From positions 1 to 64,000 of the forward strand of contig JAPEVF010000092.1 of NCBI GenBank assembly GCA_029747585.1: a stretch of 64,000 nt of DNA, read 5' to 3'. This DNA is from Pleurotus djamor. Taxonomy: Eukaryota > Basidiomycota > Agaricomycetes > Agaricales > Pleurotaceae. This document shows positions 10,101 to 21,037 of the stretch, one piece after another. The notes under the pieces are model-generated. The model ran no database searches. It was not told the DNA's origin and saw nothing but the letters and a program-made list of their open reading frames with translations. Within the stretch, counting starts at the first letter, position 1, and each line of letters starts with the position of its first letter. Made by a program: the position numbers and the translations under genes.

Positions 10101-10245
10101 TCATACTGCACCGACAAAGGTTCAGCTTGAGTGAGACATTGCCCCTGCGTGTAAACAGCGTGGTCCGCGACTTGAAGTCCATCATCACAGCTTCTGATGT
10201 GCGCGCCAAGATCATGTCTTTTCCTCTTGACGGAGGAACGTCGAA
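7200..10245 (+). repeat. Tandem duplication unit 1 (CR-kinase copy A plus 3-prime flank)
   Basis: This block is related throughout to 10740-15255. The similarity starts in the upstream leader (GCGCTGAGCT followed by CTCCTCTTTACTTCTA before the ATG), runs through all six exons and four of the five introns, and extends about 400 bp past the stop codon. It ends inside the first codons of the neighbouring small gene: ATGTCTTTTCCTCTTGAC occurs at both 10217 and 15236. The dispensable 1.4 kb insert of unit 2 is absent here. Confidence 0.9.
7271..9837 (+). pseudogene. CR (crinkler-like) header plus protein kinase, copy A, nonsense codon 27
   Basis: Exons: 7271-7625, 7693-7889, 7946-8343, 8398-8743, 8801-9124, 9181-9837. 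The N-terminal ~110 residues resemble the ubiquitin-like header of crinkler-type effectors: a hydrophobic start, then ELRIWRLTPSL and a later PLFVDFFVFKS strand. A long middle region of unknown fold follows. The last exon is a protein kinase with HRDIKPDN, DFD in place of DFG, GTKGWIAPE and ADRWSCG. No glycine-rich loop is visible before the Lys of AKKT. The copy carries an in-frame TAG at 7349-7351 where copy B has CAG, so full-length protein is not expected. All other exons are open. The third intron starts with GC (8344) rather than GT. Whether it is expressed from a downstream start is unknown. Confidence 0.8.
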
Positions 10246-10739
10246 ATCGCGGGCGCGCATGCCTAGAATGTTAGGTAAGTCAGTCATATGCTTTGTACTT
10301 GGAAAAAACACAAAGGAAACTGACCGTTCTTGTTTTTCTACATAGCCGGCTCCACCAACCGTGAAGAATATCTCAGCAACGCCTCCATCAATCGTCTTGC
10401 CCTTGTGATATGTTGGTTATGTAGTGATTATCTTGCTGTAGCTCGCTTCGTTCGAGCTCAAAGTCGGAGGTTGGATCATTAGGTGGAGGGTATGGGGAAG
10501 GGATAGGATGCTGGTTGACTATTGGGAGGGTGGAGGGACTCGGAGACGGTGGCAAAGGGATGGAATGGCATTCTGTAGCGAAGGTAAGTCGTCTGTGCAA
10601 GTTCTGAGAGGGAGGAACATACCATATCAGAAGAAATAGCCTTACGTAGGTACCCGCACCGGCCTGTAATCTCGTTTTTCATGAGCGAGCGCCAAATCGA
10701 GCGCGCGAGTCCCTATGTTGTCCATACTACTTAGGGGCT
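10246..10739. other. Spacer between the duplicated CR-kinase units
   Basis: This is the only sequence between the two units not shared by them. On the minus strand a Pro/Ser-rich stretch (about 10440-10600) ending in DFELERSEL and a stretch containing ITGRCGYLRKAISSD (about 10620-10680) look like exons of an unidentified gene or remnant. No complete gene model can be supported. Confidence 0.35.
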
Positions 10740-10794
10740 TTCCTAACGCGCTGAGCTCGAAAAAGTAAACATCTCCTCTTTACTTCTATCCACC

Positions 10795-13700
10795 ATGTCA
10801 TGGTTCTATTCCTACGAAGGAGCTTTTGTCGATGGATCCGCGGGCAAAGCTATGTGTGCTCGAGACTTTCTTCAGGATACCAAGGCCAAGCTTCAGGATC
10901 GCCTCCTCGACCACGACGAATTGCAAGTTTGGCGATTGACACCGTCTTTGCGGGTGGACAAAGCCATGGCTGTCCTTAAAAACCCCCAATTCATCATCAA
11001 GTTGTCTGAGAATAAGTCAGAGGCGGCATGGGCCTTTGATCATCTCCAGCTGGAACGCGTCACTTCGGACAGTAACTTGGTGACGAATCAAGACAACGAC
11101 CCCCTCTTTGTCGACTTCTTCGTTTTCAAGTCTGAGCGATTTCAGAGTAAGCAGACGGTGTTTGATTTGTGTACCCAGAGTAACCAAAGAGTAACCGCTA
11201 TCCATTCATACAGGAAGCACAGACCTGAACCTCGACGACCGATACAGCGATACATTCATCAAAGTAACGGATTGGGGCTCGTTCTGCCAAGACGACCTGC
11301 GTCTCAATGTGATTCGCGAACTTCAAGATGCTGAGGATGCGCCTAGTTTTGTCGAAGAGTTCAAGCAAAAGTTATTCCAGTCGACTACTTTGTCGAACGA
11401 CTCTCCGGAGGTGCGTACATATCTATCATGGATGCCCAAATTGCCCCAAATAAAATAAATTCTTCAGCAATTATATAGATATATGCTGTCTCAGCCGCAC
11501 TGCCTAGCAGCCTACTGCGACCTGACATCCATCCCCCCATCCCTTGCTCATCTGGAAAACCCCCAACCGCAACCCCATTCAAGCGAGGCCACCTCCCATG
11601 GCGACACGGCCACTGAACATCGAGCGCTATCGTCAACTGAGCCGTCTCCCGATGTACAAAATGATGACTCCAAGCAAGTAGACCAGCCCATGGTTCAAGT
11701 AAACCCTCCAGCCACCCGAGATGCTACTTTATCAGAGATTGCCCACTTAATCAGCCTCTCTATGCCGTGGCAAGACATATGGAAGGACAGAACAAGAGGC
11801 CTTCCCTTAAAAGAAGGTGTCTTCAAGGCGATGATGATGGCCTCNATTCTGCTTTCCGTCCATCAGGCCAATTCCGAAGGAGTTCGTGTAACTTTGTGAG
11901 AAACTGGAATGGACAACGAATGCCGCCTGCTAATAACTTTCAGAGGTACTACACGTTGGAATTATCCGATTATCGTGGAAAAATCGCCGGAATCGAATAC
12001 GTCCCCACGTCCAGCCAAATCACTACGGACGTTCTACCCGAAAAGCGACTTTTCCTTGTTGCAAGGTCGTCTCCTTCGTTGTCACACAGAAGTGAATTCC
12101 ATCCCCCTCAATCAAGCTGATGCTACCTTCCCATATGACCGCCTTCGATTGATCCTTTGTGCCTGCTCTACTGTTCGCTTTGCCAACAACCATCTTCCGC
12201 CCTTCACTATGAACAAAGATTTCACCTTATTGGCTTTGTACATCAGGTCAGATGGCAATTACGACCAGATGATCTTCTTTCAGAAACCGAATGATGCTAC
12301 GGTATGTCCCCTTGCTTGTCAAGGGTTTCTGGTTGGGCACAATTGAAGCCTAATATTTACCGGTGTTTACATGCTTGTTTGACACGCTTTTGCCAAATAG
12401 AAACTTATCTTATCGCATTCAAACGTTCAGGTTTACTCCACCGCTCGAGTGCAAGTTTCAACTTTTCTCTCTNAGTAATCCTGTCGTAGCACACAACATC
12501 TAAGCGGACGATCGAACGTGAAAAATACGCTGCCGTTTGAACGTTTGAGTGCCCAACTCCACTCGTTCAACTAGAACTTGAAGAACATCCCAGGCGGCAA
12601 GGACTTATTCCACCAACCACACGCCGCTCACGATTATCCTACTCAGAGGTGCGAATCCCATAGTACTGGAGCATAGTGTCTGCTTCTTCGCATCGCAATT
12701 TTCACGAAACAACACACTTTTTAGATTGCTTGGAAACCAAGAATGAAGCTTTTTTTGATCCAGTTTCCTGCATGATTCAGAGGGGGCAGCGCCGAGTCCT
12801 GCGGCAAGACATTAGCCATAACACTCATCGCGGAACCAGTGTTGGCCGAGAGGAATATTTTCCTCGTCCTGGCTCGTGACCTTGACGTTGTCGATGGTGC
12901 CCGATAGTTCGGTCTTCGACATGTCAGTCCTCTCAGCAGGTTCTGAGTTCCAGGACCCCACGCCGTTCTGAACCTCCCACCCTAACTCTGCCACCACCAA
13001 CTACCAAGAAATTGGACTTGATTCTGGGCGAGTATGGCTCAGATCTGACATTCCCGAAGTATGTCAGTTGGACGTCTACGCCAGAACATCCCATATCGAG
13101 TCACCGCAAGGCCTTCTATGGAGTGGTCGTCGCTCAATATTATCCACATCCACCCGTGGACCATACTAGCCCCTCGCCCCCGATTCAACCTACTCACTTC
13201 TCAAGGTAGTGGGATTGCTTCCTACTAGGCTACGCTGGGAAACGCCCTTATCGCGGCCTCTCGTGCTGAATCTTTCACTTGCATATTGGCTAATGTGTAC
13301 ATTTTCGCTTCTATCCATAGAATTTCGTAGCTCGCTCGGCTCTTCGATTGTGGAGACATACGGGATTACCCCCATGCTCAAGAAAGACCTGGACGGACGG
13401 GCGGTGGCGCGATCGAGAAGGGAATGGAAGATTGATCGAGGATGGAGGCCAGCGTCGGTAGCCGGCAAAGCGACACACTTCCGCAATTGCTGGCACAATC
13501 GTTGTGGGGATGCATCTGGCTGATTGAAGCCCGGAGTACTGAGTTCAACCCTGGGTGTCAACGCCTCAACTTTTTGTGAGTTCAAGCAGAGCCTTCAAGC
13601 TAATTCACTACCAGGAGCATGGATTACGTGGGCTAGCTCGTCGACTTCACTATTATTTCTAAATATGCACTTACTTGTACTTTCCACAACTGCAAATTCA

Positions 13701-14836
13701 ACCACAATGAGACAAGCAAGGGTTTTGCCGACGCAGACGGCCCTTCCGAGTCACTGTCCAATGTGACATCACGGTCAAATTTCTCATGAATTCGAGTAGG
13801 TGTATTACACCTCAAAGTCAGTCAACCTCGGATACGCCGCAAAGCGCGCTGAGATGGCCCTTTGCTTGAACAACTTGGTTCATATGCTCAGTCTCTCGTC
13901 CCCTGCAGACATCAAGTCAGTCGGAGACGAAATCACGGCTTTCAGTCAGAGCGTCTCAAGGTATAATCAACGACATAAAATGAAGTCTTTCTTTTGCAAA
14001 GGGACACAGGACCAAGAAGTAGATGAGGACTCAGACGCAATGGATGAACTCGCTTCCCATGGGTATGATGTGGAACCCGATATCATTGATTGTGGGGGAT
14101 GGGAAATGGAGCGCCTGGATAAGGTGATTAGTCTTTGGTTACTACTACCTCATTCTGGCTAATGTTGGTTCCCTCGAAGCTTCCTCCTCGCCTCTTTTTT
14201 GTCCGTTCGCGTTCAGATTCTGCTGCGCTCCTCGTTGCAAAAAAGACATCTGGCCGCGAGATCCGCACACTGAAATTTATTCGAGACTGCCAGCCTCCGT
14301 CTAGTCACATAATTCAATTGCTCGACTCATTTCAGGGTTCTTCGGCACACTATGCTATCCTTCCTTACATGCCTCACTCACTTGCTCGTTATATCGACCA
14401 ATATCCCAAGCAACTCTCCGAACATGCCTCGTCAATCTGTGGGGAACTGGTCGCCGCCGTCGCTTACTTGCACCGTCACGGCATCGCACACCGGGACATC
14501 AAGCCAGACAACTGCCTCATTGATGATAGCAGCTCGTTAATACTTTCTGATTTTGACATTGCTCGTCGTGTCGTTGACGAAGCCGAGGAGGTCACGGATT
14601 ACTGTGGTACAAAGGGCTGGATTGCTCCAGAGATCGAACAACGAACACGCAAGTACAGTCCCATCAAGGCCGATCGTTGGTCCTGTGGCCGTGTAATCCT
14701 CTGTGTCCTGGACCGTTCCACTTCGCAAAATGATCTTCTCAGAGCTGTTGCCACCAAACTTATGAGGATCTCTCCCAATGAGCGGCCATCTCTGGCGGAC
14801 GTTACGACCGAGGTCGGCCCTCTACAAATGGCCTGA
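10795..14836 (+). CDS. CR (crinkler-like) header plus protein kinase, copy B
   Basis: Exons: 10795-11146, 11214-11410, 11469-11895, 11944-12301, 13800-14123, 14180-14836; all junctions keep frame and all exons are open (one N at 11845). The protein has an N-terminal crinkler-like header (LQVWRLTPSL near residue 45, VDFFVFKS near residue 110), an uncharacterised middle part with TRDATLSEIAHLISLSMPW and FANNHLPPFT, and a C-terminal kinase with AHRDIKPDN, SDFDIARRV, APE and DRWSCG. DFD replaces DFG, as in copies A and C, so metal binding may be unusual. CR proteins are discussed in the literature as effectors or as agents of intragenomic conflict; the role here is unknown. Intron 4 (12302-13799) is about 1.5 kb against 57 nt in copy A, so correct splicing should be checked. 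Confidence 0.8.
12360..13745. other. Insertion of unknown origin in intron 4 of CR-kinase copy B
   Basis: The corresponding intron in copy A is 57 nt. Here the same 5-prime splice site and the same 3-prime end (TTTCTCATGAATTCGAG) flank an extra ~1.4 kb; both edges given are approximate. I found no transposase, RT or clear terminal inverted repeats. The minus-strand open frame at 13190-13585 has no recognisable motif. The insert could be a non-autonomous transposon, a SINE-like sequence or foreign filler. Confidence 0.6.
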
Positions 14837-15235
14837 CCATTGACTCGCTCGAATCATCCTCATCTCTTAGTAGTGAATTCTTCGATGGACTCGAGAGTTG
14901 ACGGACATGAAGCCAGCGGATACACCCTCTCAAGCTCCCCATGCGCGCAAAGCTTGAGGATATGTAGAGCCTGGGGTCCTGGTCCTCGAGTACATCTCTA
15001 TGATCTGGTAGGTTGGTATCAAACTCGAAGCAAACTCGAAGCGTGTACTTTACTCTAGATATGAGCTTGTGGACTATATGTATGGTGGTCTAATTATCGT
15101 GATGTTTGTAGTCTTCATACCACACCGACCAAGGTTCAGTTCGAGTGAAACATTGCCCCTGCGTGTAAACAGCGTGGTCCGCGGCCTGAAGCCCATCATC
15201 ACTACTTTTGATGTCTCTCACCTCGCGCCAAGATC

Positions 15236-15847
15236 ATGTCTTTTCCTCTTGACGCGACCGTCCCACCCACTGGTACCACTGAGCCCGCTGCCGGACCCAG
15301 TACTCATACTCACACCCACCCACCATCACAAGGACGAGACGCAGAGCTGCGCACGCTTTACGATGCTTTCCAACGTCTAGTGGAAGCTTCCTCTTCCCAT
15401 GAACGAGAACCCAAATACATTCCACCGCAGATCCCAGTAACCTGTCGCGGCGAAACAAGGATGTTCGGTAGGAAAACCCTAGCGGCAATGCATTACTCGG
15501 TATGCCATCGATGTATCCTCCAACGCCGTCAACGTTAACGATGGCCTATCTTGTACACCGGTAATCAGAAAGCCATCAAGCTGCTCAGAAAACGATTTCA
15601 ACGCGAAGGAGATGTAACAAGGGCACCTGGAAAATACGATCCAGAGATGCTCTATGATTATTTCCCTCGCATCAGGCTTGTCGCCACGTTCATCGGGGCG
15701 ACGACACGAGCGCAGCGAGCAGGTGTGATCGACGAGAGCTCTTGGACAGAGCTTCTGAGGAACATCGAGAGCATTGAGGTTATCTTCATCCCAGGAACGG
15801 ACTCGGAATCGATGGGGGCACCGGGGCCATCGACGTCGGGTTTGTAA
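15236..15847 (+). CDS. Small protein of unknown function
   Basis: Two exons (15236-15499 and about 15569-15847) joined across an intron starting GTATGC and ending AATCAG give about 180 residues. The first part is Pro/Thr/His-rich, followed by a helical stretch (ELRTLYDAFQRLVE); the second exon contains KLLRKRFQREGD and ends in a Ser/Thr-rich tail. There is no signal peptide or membrane segment. No family is recognised. The first six codons are also found at the end of duplication unit 1, which shows that the duplicated block once abutted this gene. Confidence 0.5.
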
Positions 15848-16466
15848 GGACTTCGTAGAAGTTTTTTTCTCAAGGTTTTTTTTAAATCCATTGAACATCG
15901 ACAACGATCCATACAACTGTCACTAAGTACTATGTACATTGACTATGAAAGACAATCCATCAGACAGACGCTCGACTCGCTGGCTAACTCGTCGACCGAC
16001 TCCAAAGAGCACAGTCAGAACAAGAAAGCCAAACGTCCTCGAGAGACACTTTCGCGAACGAAAGCGCCCCGTGTTCTCAGTCAAAACGAGCGAGCGCGGA
16101 ATGTCATCGAGTAGATTTGAAGGATGCGGCATGAGTAAACATGCGAGACTCGAGTTAGTTTCTATAGAATAGATCCTAGCTGAGTATGTTCTAAGGAAAC
16201 CGTAACATGCGCCCCAGGCGGCCTTATATACCTTTTTTCGAAGGTGACGCACGGACCAGTCAAGTATCATGTGGACTCGACCGGCTCCTCGTTCTCCGAG
16301 CAACTATTCACGGGGGGACGCAGTCCATGTGATGAGGAAAAACATTGTATAATGACAACGAATGATGCAGATGAGTGTCCGCTTGCAGAAGTAACATGAG
16401 GAGTAAGTACGGAGAAAAGGCTTAACGTTATTAGCGACACAATTCAATAATTATTTGCGAAGTACT
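15848..16466. other. Convergent intergenic region
   Basis: This lies between the 3-prime ends of the small gene on the plus strand and the uncharacterised gene on the minus strand. A 60-residue Lys/Arg-rich open frame at 15932-16114 is present but has no supporting motif. Otherwise nothing is seen. Confidence 0.4.
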
Positions 16467-18872
16467 TCATAGTTCATCTTCGTGGTCCCATCTTGATATC
16501 TTGCCCAGAGGCTGGTAGTAGTATTGCTTGTACTTCTTCGTGACGGATCGCTTCCCGGGTCGGGGCATCATATTCCGTATTAGTGTCGCCCGCTCAACAT
16601 CCTCATCTTTCTCGGGGACATAGAACCATTTCGCTTCCAAAGGATCATCCATGTCGTCCTGGAAAAAGCGATTTCAGTGACATGGCAAGGAGCATAGAAG
16701 AATGACGGTGTACACACCTTGTGGCTACTCCCCACCTTGCCGAAGATTCCACTCCCACCTTCGGCTTCGTCCCCACTGCTAAGCACCCGAAGGAATACAT
16801 CCATCCATTCCGAATCCTCCTTCTGCGACTTGAGCGCCGGTCGAGTCTGCATGATTGACTTGTAGAGCATCGTTATCGTCTGTGATGATGCTCGGGACAC
16901 GGCCAAAGACTCAATGATCAAACCCAATATCTCCGTATCCAGAGCCGCAGTTTGTTCATCCAGCGGCGGTTTGGTTATTGATTCTGTGTCAGGGAGAGGG
17001 GAAGCGGACGGAGAGGAAGGTTTATCGGAGGGTTCGACGGGAGAACTCGACGAGCTAGCATTCTCCTTGACTTTGGGAGGTTTCAGCCGCTTGGGCTTGA
17101 TGTCGCGAGGTTCGGATGAGGCGTCGGACACACTGTTGGACGTCTCGCCGTCTGACTTTGCCTTGCCAGCTGACTTCGCGGACTTCTTCGACTTCGCCTT
17201 GTCGTCGGAAGCTGCAGCTTTGGCTTTCTTTCGGACTGGGCCATCGTCGGATAAGTCCTTAGGCTTGCGTTTCGCTTTCTTACTCTCTTTCGCTACAGAC
17301 CCATCAACACCAGAAGAACGTTTCGGTGCACGACCTTTCGTCGACGCTTTATTAGCACCTCGATTCTCTTTGTCCTCGTCGGGCGTAGGAGCGCTTTTAA
17401 TAGCTAGATCAGCCGATGGCGTGGATGAACTCGCAGAAGCTTCAGATACTCCAGCCGAGGCATCTGCCATGAAGATGTCGGAAGTACTCGCATGAGAAGA
17501 TAGCTCCATGGCATCATCTTCGGCATCAAGTGGGCCCAAAGGTGACGAACACCGCGATGAGACCGGTGAAAGGGACGATATTGTTGACAGAGCGTCATCC
17601 CAATCACTCAGAACGGAGGCAGGAACCGGTACGGGTGCGATAGCGGGGATAGTGAGTGTCGGGAGGGGGGNAATCCTCTGGCAAGGCAGGAACATGCGCG
17701 ATATCATTGGAAATAACAAGTGACGGCGGGCTTTCGTCAGCTGCGGTTGAATCCTAGGTCACGGAGAGAATTGAGAACATGTAAATTAGCCGATGTAAGG
17801 AACTGACTTTGTCTTGTGACCAATGGACGCTTAGATCCGTGCGATCAATACAGTCAATGGGTGATGTATTCTCAACGGGAATTTGTGCGATTTCTGCTCC
17901 AACACCGCTAGACGTCTCGTCATTGCTGCCGTCATGAGGGGTGTGTGATAGCGTTGGCGAAGGAAGCTCGGTTGAAAGAATCGATTGATCCAGCGATGGA
18001 TTTGATGATATAGAGTTGCTGGAAAATGAGGTGGAAGATGCGCTGGGGATAGAGGGATCCTCAATGGCCGGGAGGATGGGGGTAAGTGGGCGGGCCAGAA
18101 CCGACGGTGACGGAGAGCCGCTTGGTTCAAGACGTGAGCTGACAACGGCTGAAGGAGTTTCGGGAGCGGCTTGGGCTGCATCGTGGTTTGTGTCGTTATG
18201 GACAGTTCGAGACTGGACATCTGACTGGGAATCGACTGGACGACTTGAGCCTGTGCTTGCAGGTGCAGAGCTCCGCAACCACTGGCGAGGCATTGGGTCG
18301 GTCGCCCATCTTCCACGCTCTGCTGAAACATTGAAGTATGTCGAACGCATACTAGTATCTGGAAATTCAAATCCTTCATCATCGTCTTCGCTGTCTGAAT
18401 AGAATACAGGGTCGTCTCTTGGGGTAAACTTGGGTCGAGGTAGTGGTTGTGACAGTTTCCGCGGGTGTGAAGATTCTGCCATATCGCAATCTGATATGTA
18501 AGGGATGTCCTCATCGCTTGGGAAGGACGAGCGGAAGCTGGGGAGCCTGCAATGTGTAGTCGGCGACTTTATCGATGAATTCCAACGATATTCAACTCCC
18601 AAATCCATCGCCATGTCATCTATCATATCTGCAGGTTCTGGAAAGTTGAGTTGAGTCGGAAAAGGTGGGCTCGCAGCGATGCGAGTGTATGGCTGCTGTT
18701 TGGACATGAAAGGCGACATCGGCGGGGGTGATGAGCTCGCTGGGGGCGACGACGTCGGGGAGCATGAGATGGATTCTCGAAACCAGCTCCGCACTGGTGA
18801 GTCTGGGGCATCTGAGGCGGAGGAGCTTTTGCGTCGAAATCTGAAAGGCAGAGGAGGCAAGGCGGAGGACAT
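16467..18872 (-). CDS. Uncharacterised Ser/Pro-rich protein with basic region and conserved-looking C-terminus
   Basis: Three exons (17808-18872, 16718-17753, 16467-16658) give about 760 residues. The protein is dominated by disordered Ser/Pro-rich sequence. An acidic patch (SDSEDDDEGF) is followed in exon 2 by a Lys-rich stretch (KESKKAKRKPKD, KPKRLKPPKVK) that would suit nuclear import or nucleic-acid contact. The C-terminus is compact and charged, with AKWFYVPEKDED, NMMPRPGKRSVTKKYKQYY and ISRWDHEDEL, and is probably the conserved part. The N at 17671, next to a run of six Gs, must be treated as an extra base: keeping it throws exon 2 out of frame. I do not recognise a named family; a nuclear role is inferred from composition only. 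Confidence 0.65.
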
Positions 18873-18962
18873 CGTGGTGGTCGAGGTGATAGGGAGAGAG
18901 GCATCACGTGTGACGCGAATTCCCAGTAAACGCGATTGAGGCGGAGCCAGAATTCCATTAAT

Positions 18963-19664
18963 TCAACGCGTCTGGTCATGTGACAGCACGTTACCTGTAC
19001 GCGACCTGAGCTCGTCAGACAACGACAACCTCGACGATGGCAACGACGACGCACCTGCAACGGCGAAGGAAGACGATGGCAGAATACTCAGAAGAGCTCT
19101 AAACACACCCATGACGCATAATATCGCACTGATAGCGAGGACGGATTCTGGGCCTTCTGCCTTCACGGAAATCTCTGGAACATGCGAATGGGAAGGGTTC
19201 ATGCAGGTTCTTGCGATAACGGAATGCGTCAGCAGCGTTTCAGAGATAAGGCAACAGCTTCGGTTTGTGGCCATTTCGAATCCCTTTCTATCCCACATGA
19301 CCAGCCTCGAGGCATGCTCATGGAACGCCGTCGACTTGTACGTCTGCGAGAAATTGGACTCCGAGAGAGGAAGGTGCTGTAGGTAATCCAATTGGCTCTG
19401 TCCGAACTGAAATTCCTCCCATAGGCCAGATCGATTGAGCCTTCAAGCGAGGATCGATATACTCGCCTGCGAACTCATTCCTGGGACTGTGCAGTGGCGT
19501 ATGGACCATCGTTGGCTGCCACGGCGTGGCGATAACGAGATGTGGTGAGAAGGAGGAGGATGGAGGAGAAACAAGGTGGCCCATGTCTTGCAGGTAGGCG
19601 TTTTGAAGCAAGTCACAAAAAATGCAACCATTGTCAGGATTCCAGGGGTTGCGTCATAGACCAT
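18963..19664 (-). CDS. Uncharacterised multi-exon protein with C-terminal membrane segment
   Basis: The last exon encodes QLDYLQHLPLSESNFSQ, RLVMWDRKGFEM and then a hydrophobic stretch VLAISAILCVMGVFRALLSI followed by a Ser/Leu-rich tail, stop at 18963. The upstream exons are uncertain. A possible start at 19664 (MVYDATPG) would place the promoter back to back with the glyoxalase gene that begins at 19794. No family is recognised, and the exon structure should be considered tentative. Confidence 0.4.
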
Positions 19665-19793
19665 CTAACCGAGCGGGCCGAGACCCCTAAATCGACACGA
19701 GGATCCCACTCTCTCCTCCAAATTGCCTCACCCTCCTCGCTCTCCTCGTATTGTGGTGTAAATTTCCCATAGCATCTGACTCGAATCCACAAC

Positions 19794-20725
19794 ATGCCCC
19801 GAACAGCAGAGACGGCTACCTTCAAGGTAGGCTTTACGGCGTTTATTACTTGTTAACGTACCCTCAACTTGCACTGAACCTTTGCTTCATCATGCAGTTC
19901 AACCACACGATGATCCGTGTCAAGGACCCCCAGGTGTCCTTGAAATTTTACACAGAGGTGGGATGCGCACCGCACTCATTCATATCGATGCCAGTCTAAT
20001 CGTGGCTCTGCCAGGTCCTAGGAATGGATTTACTGTCCAGTAACGTCCATGTTCATTCAGGCGTTGATTGGATCTAATGCACCCTGAAGGGAAGGACTTC
20101 AATGAAAGCGGATTCAGCCTCTACTTCCTGGCTTACAACCACGAAGGCAGGGAACTCAGTGCCGAAGAAAAGGAGAGATCCCGCTTCTCGCGAGAAGGTG
20201 CGTTCACAAAGACACACGCCCGTCCTTCCCTCGACATTTCCCTACTTCCATAACTCCTTTCTCTCGCCCTACCCCAGGCCCCAAGCCCTCTTTTCCAACA
20301 TAGACACAAGGCAGCGCCCTCACATCTCCACTTTGCCATTTCCATATCCACTTCCTTCCTATTTCCATTCAATCGATTATGGCTCTGATCGCATCGATCG
20401 CACAGGTGTCCTCGAGCTCACACATAACCACGGCACCGAGTCCGACGCCGATTTCAAAGGATACGCAAGCGGTAACTCTGAACCAGGAAAGGGATTCGGA
20501 CATATCGCGATCACCGTCGACGATGTCGAAAAGGCATGCGAGCGCTTCGAGAAACTGGGCGTGCAGTTTAAGAAGAGGCCGAGTGATGGAAAGATGAGGC
20601 ACATCGCCTTCATTTTGGACCCGGATGGGTAAGTCGGTGTTGATTCCTCGTGGTCATCCCCCATCCCTGACAGAGACAAACGCAGATACTGGATTGAGAT
20701 TGTCCCTGGAATCCTCGAGTTGTAG
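19794..20725 (+). CDS. GLO1: Lactoylglutathione lyase (glyoxalase I)
   Basis: Six exons (19794-19826, 19898-19957, 20015-20039, 20090-20197, 20406-20628, 20686-20725) splice to a protein of about 160 residues, the size of a single-domain enzyme. Glyoxalase I isomerises the hemithioacetal of methylglyoxal and glutathione to S-lactoylglutathione in the cytosol. Recognisable blocks are [11 protein letters not shown] (metal His), [30 protein letters not shown] (metal Glu), GFGHIAI (metal His), FILDPDG and GYWIEIV (metal Glu). The intron at 20198-20405 is unusually long for this window (208 nt). No lesion is seen; all junctions keep frame. Confidence 0.95.
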
Positions 20726-21037
20726 AGTTCAGTCTGGTTCTGTGCGCCTTTCCATCAATCTCTTGTCGTCGTATGCATGTCTTGCTTTGGGTTTCAATGC
20801 AATCAAGTTGTTTCTCTTGCTCACTTTACTTATCTCCTGATTGCCTCCTGGCCAACAACGCTGCCTCATCATAGTTTCCACACCAATTTCATAATGTCTC
20901 CCATGGGAACAGGAGTGGGCGCCCATCAAAGCGTAGTTTGATACTACGCAAGCAGTCGTTGAAGTTACTTATATTTGCCTCGTGCGATCGCTATTTCAAT
21001 GACCACGGAGCGTTGAACCTTATCACAATCCCATACA

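Larger units (their letters stand above)
10740..15255 (+). repeat. Tandem duplication unit 2 (CR-kinase copy B plus 3-prime flank)
   Basis: Partner of 7200-10245. The 3-prime half (exons 5-6 and about 400 bp of flank) is much closer to unit 1 than the 5-prime half: exon 6 differs at only 8 of 219 residues, while exons 3-4 differ at many positions and by several indels. The unit is longer because of an insert in intron 4. Confidence 0.9.

Noticed and set aside
10055..10345. Open frame starting MDYMYGGLIIVMFVVF, present after both CR-kinase copies (also 15069-15380)
   Set aside because: It is conserved only because the flank is duplicated. The two copies diverge into different frames after the border and there is no domain or splice structure.
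13190..13585. 131-codon minus-strand frame inside the copy B intron insert
   Set aside because: No motif, atypical composition and no similarity to a transposase that I can see; probably chance.
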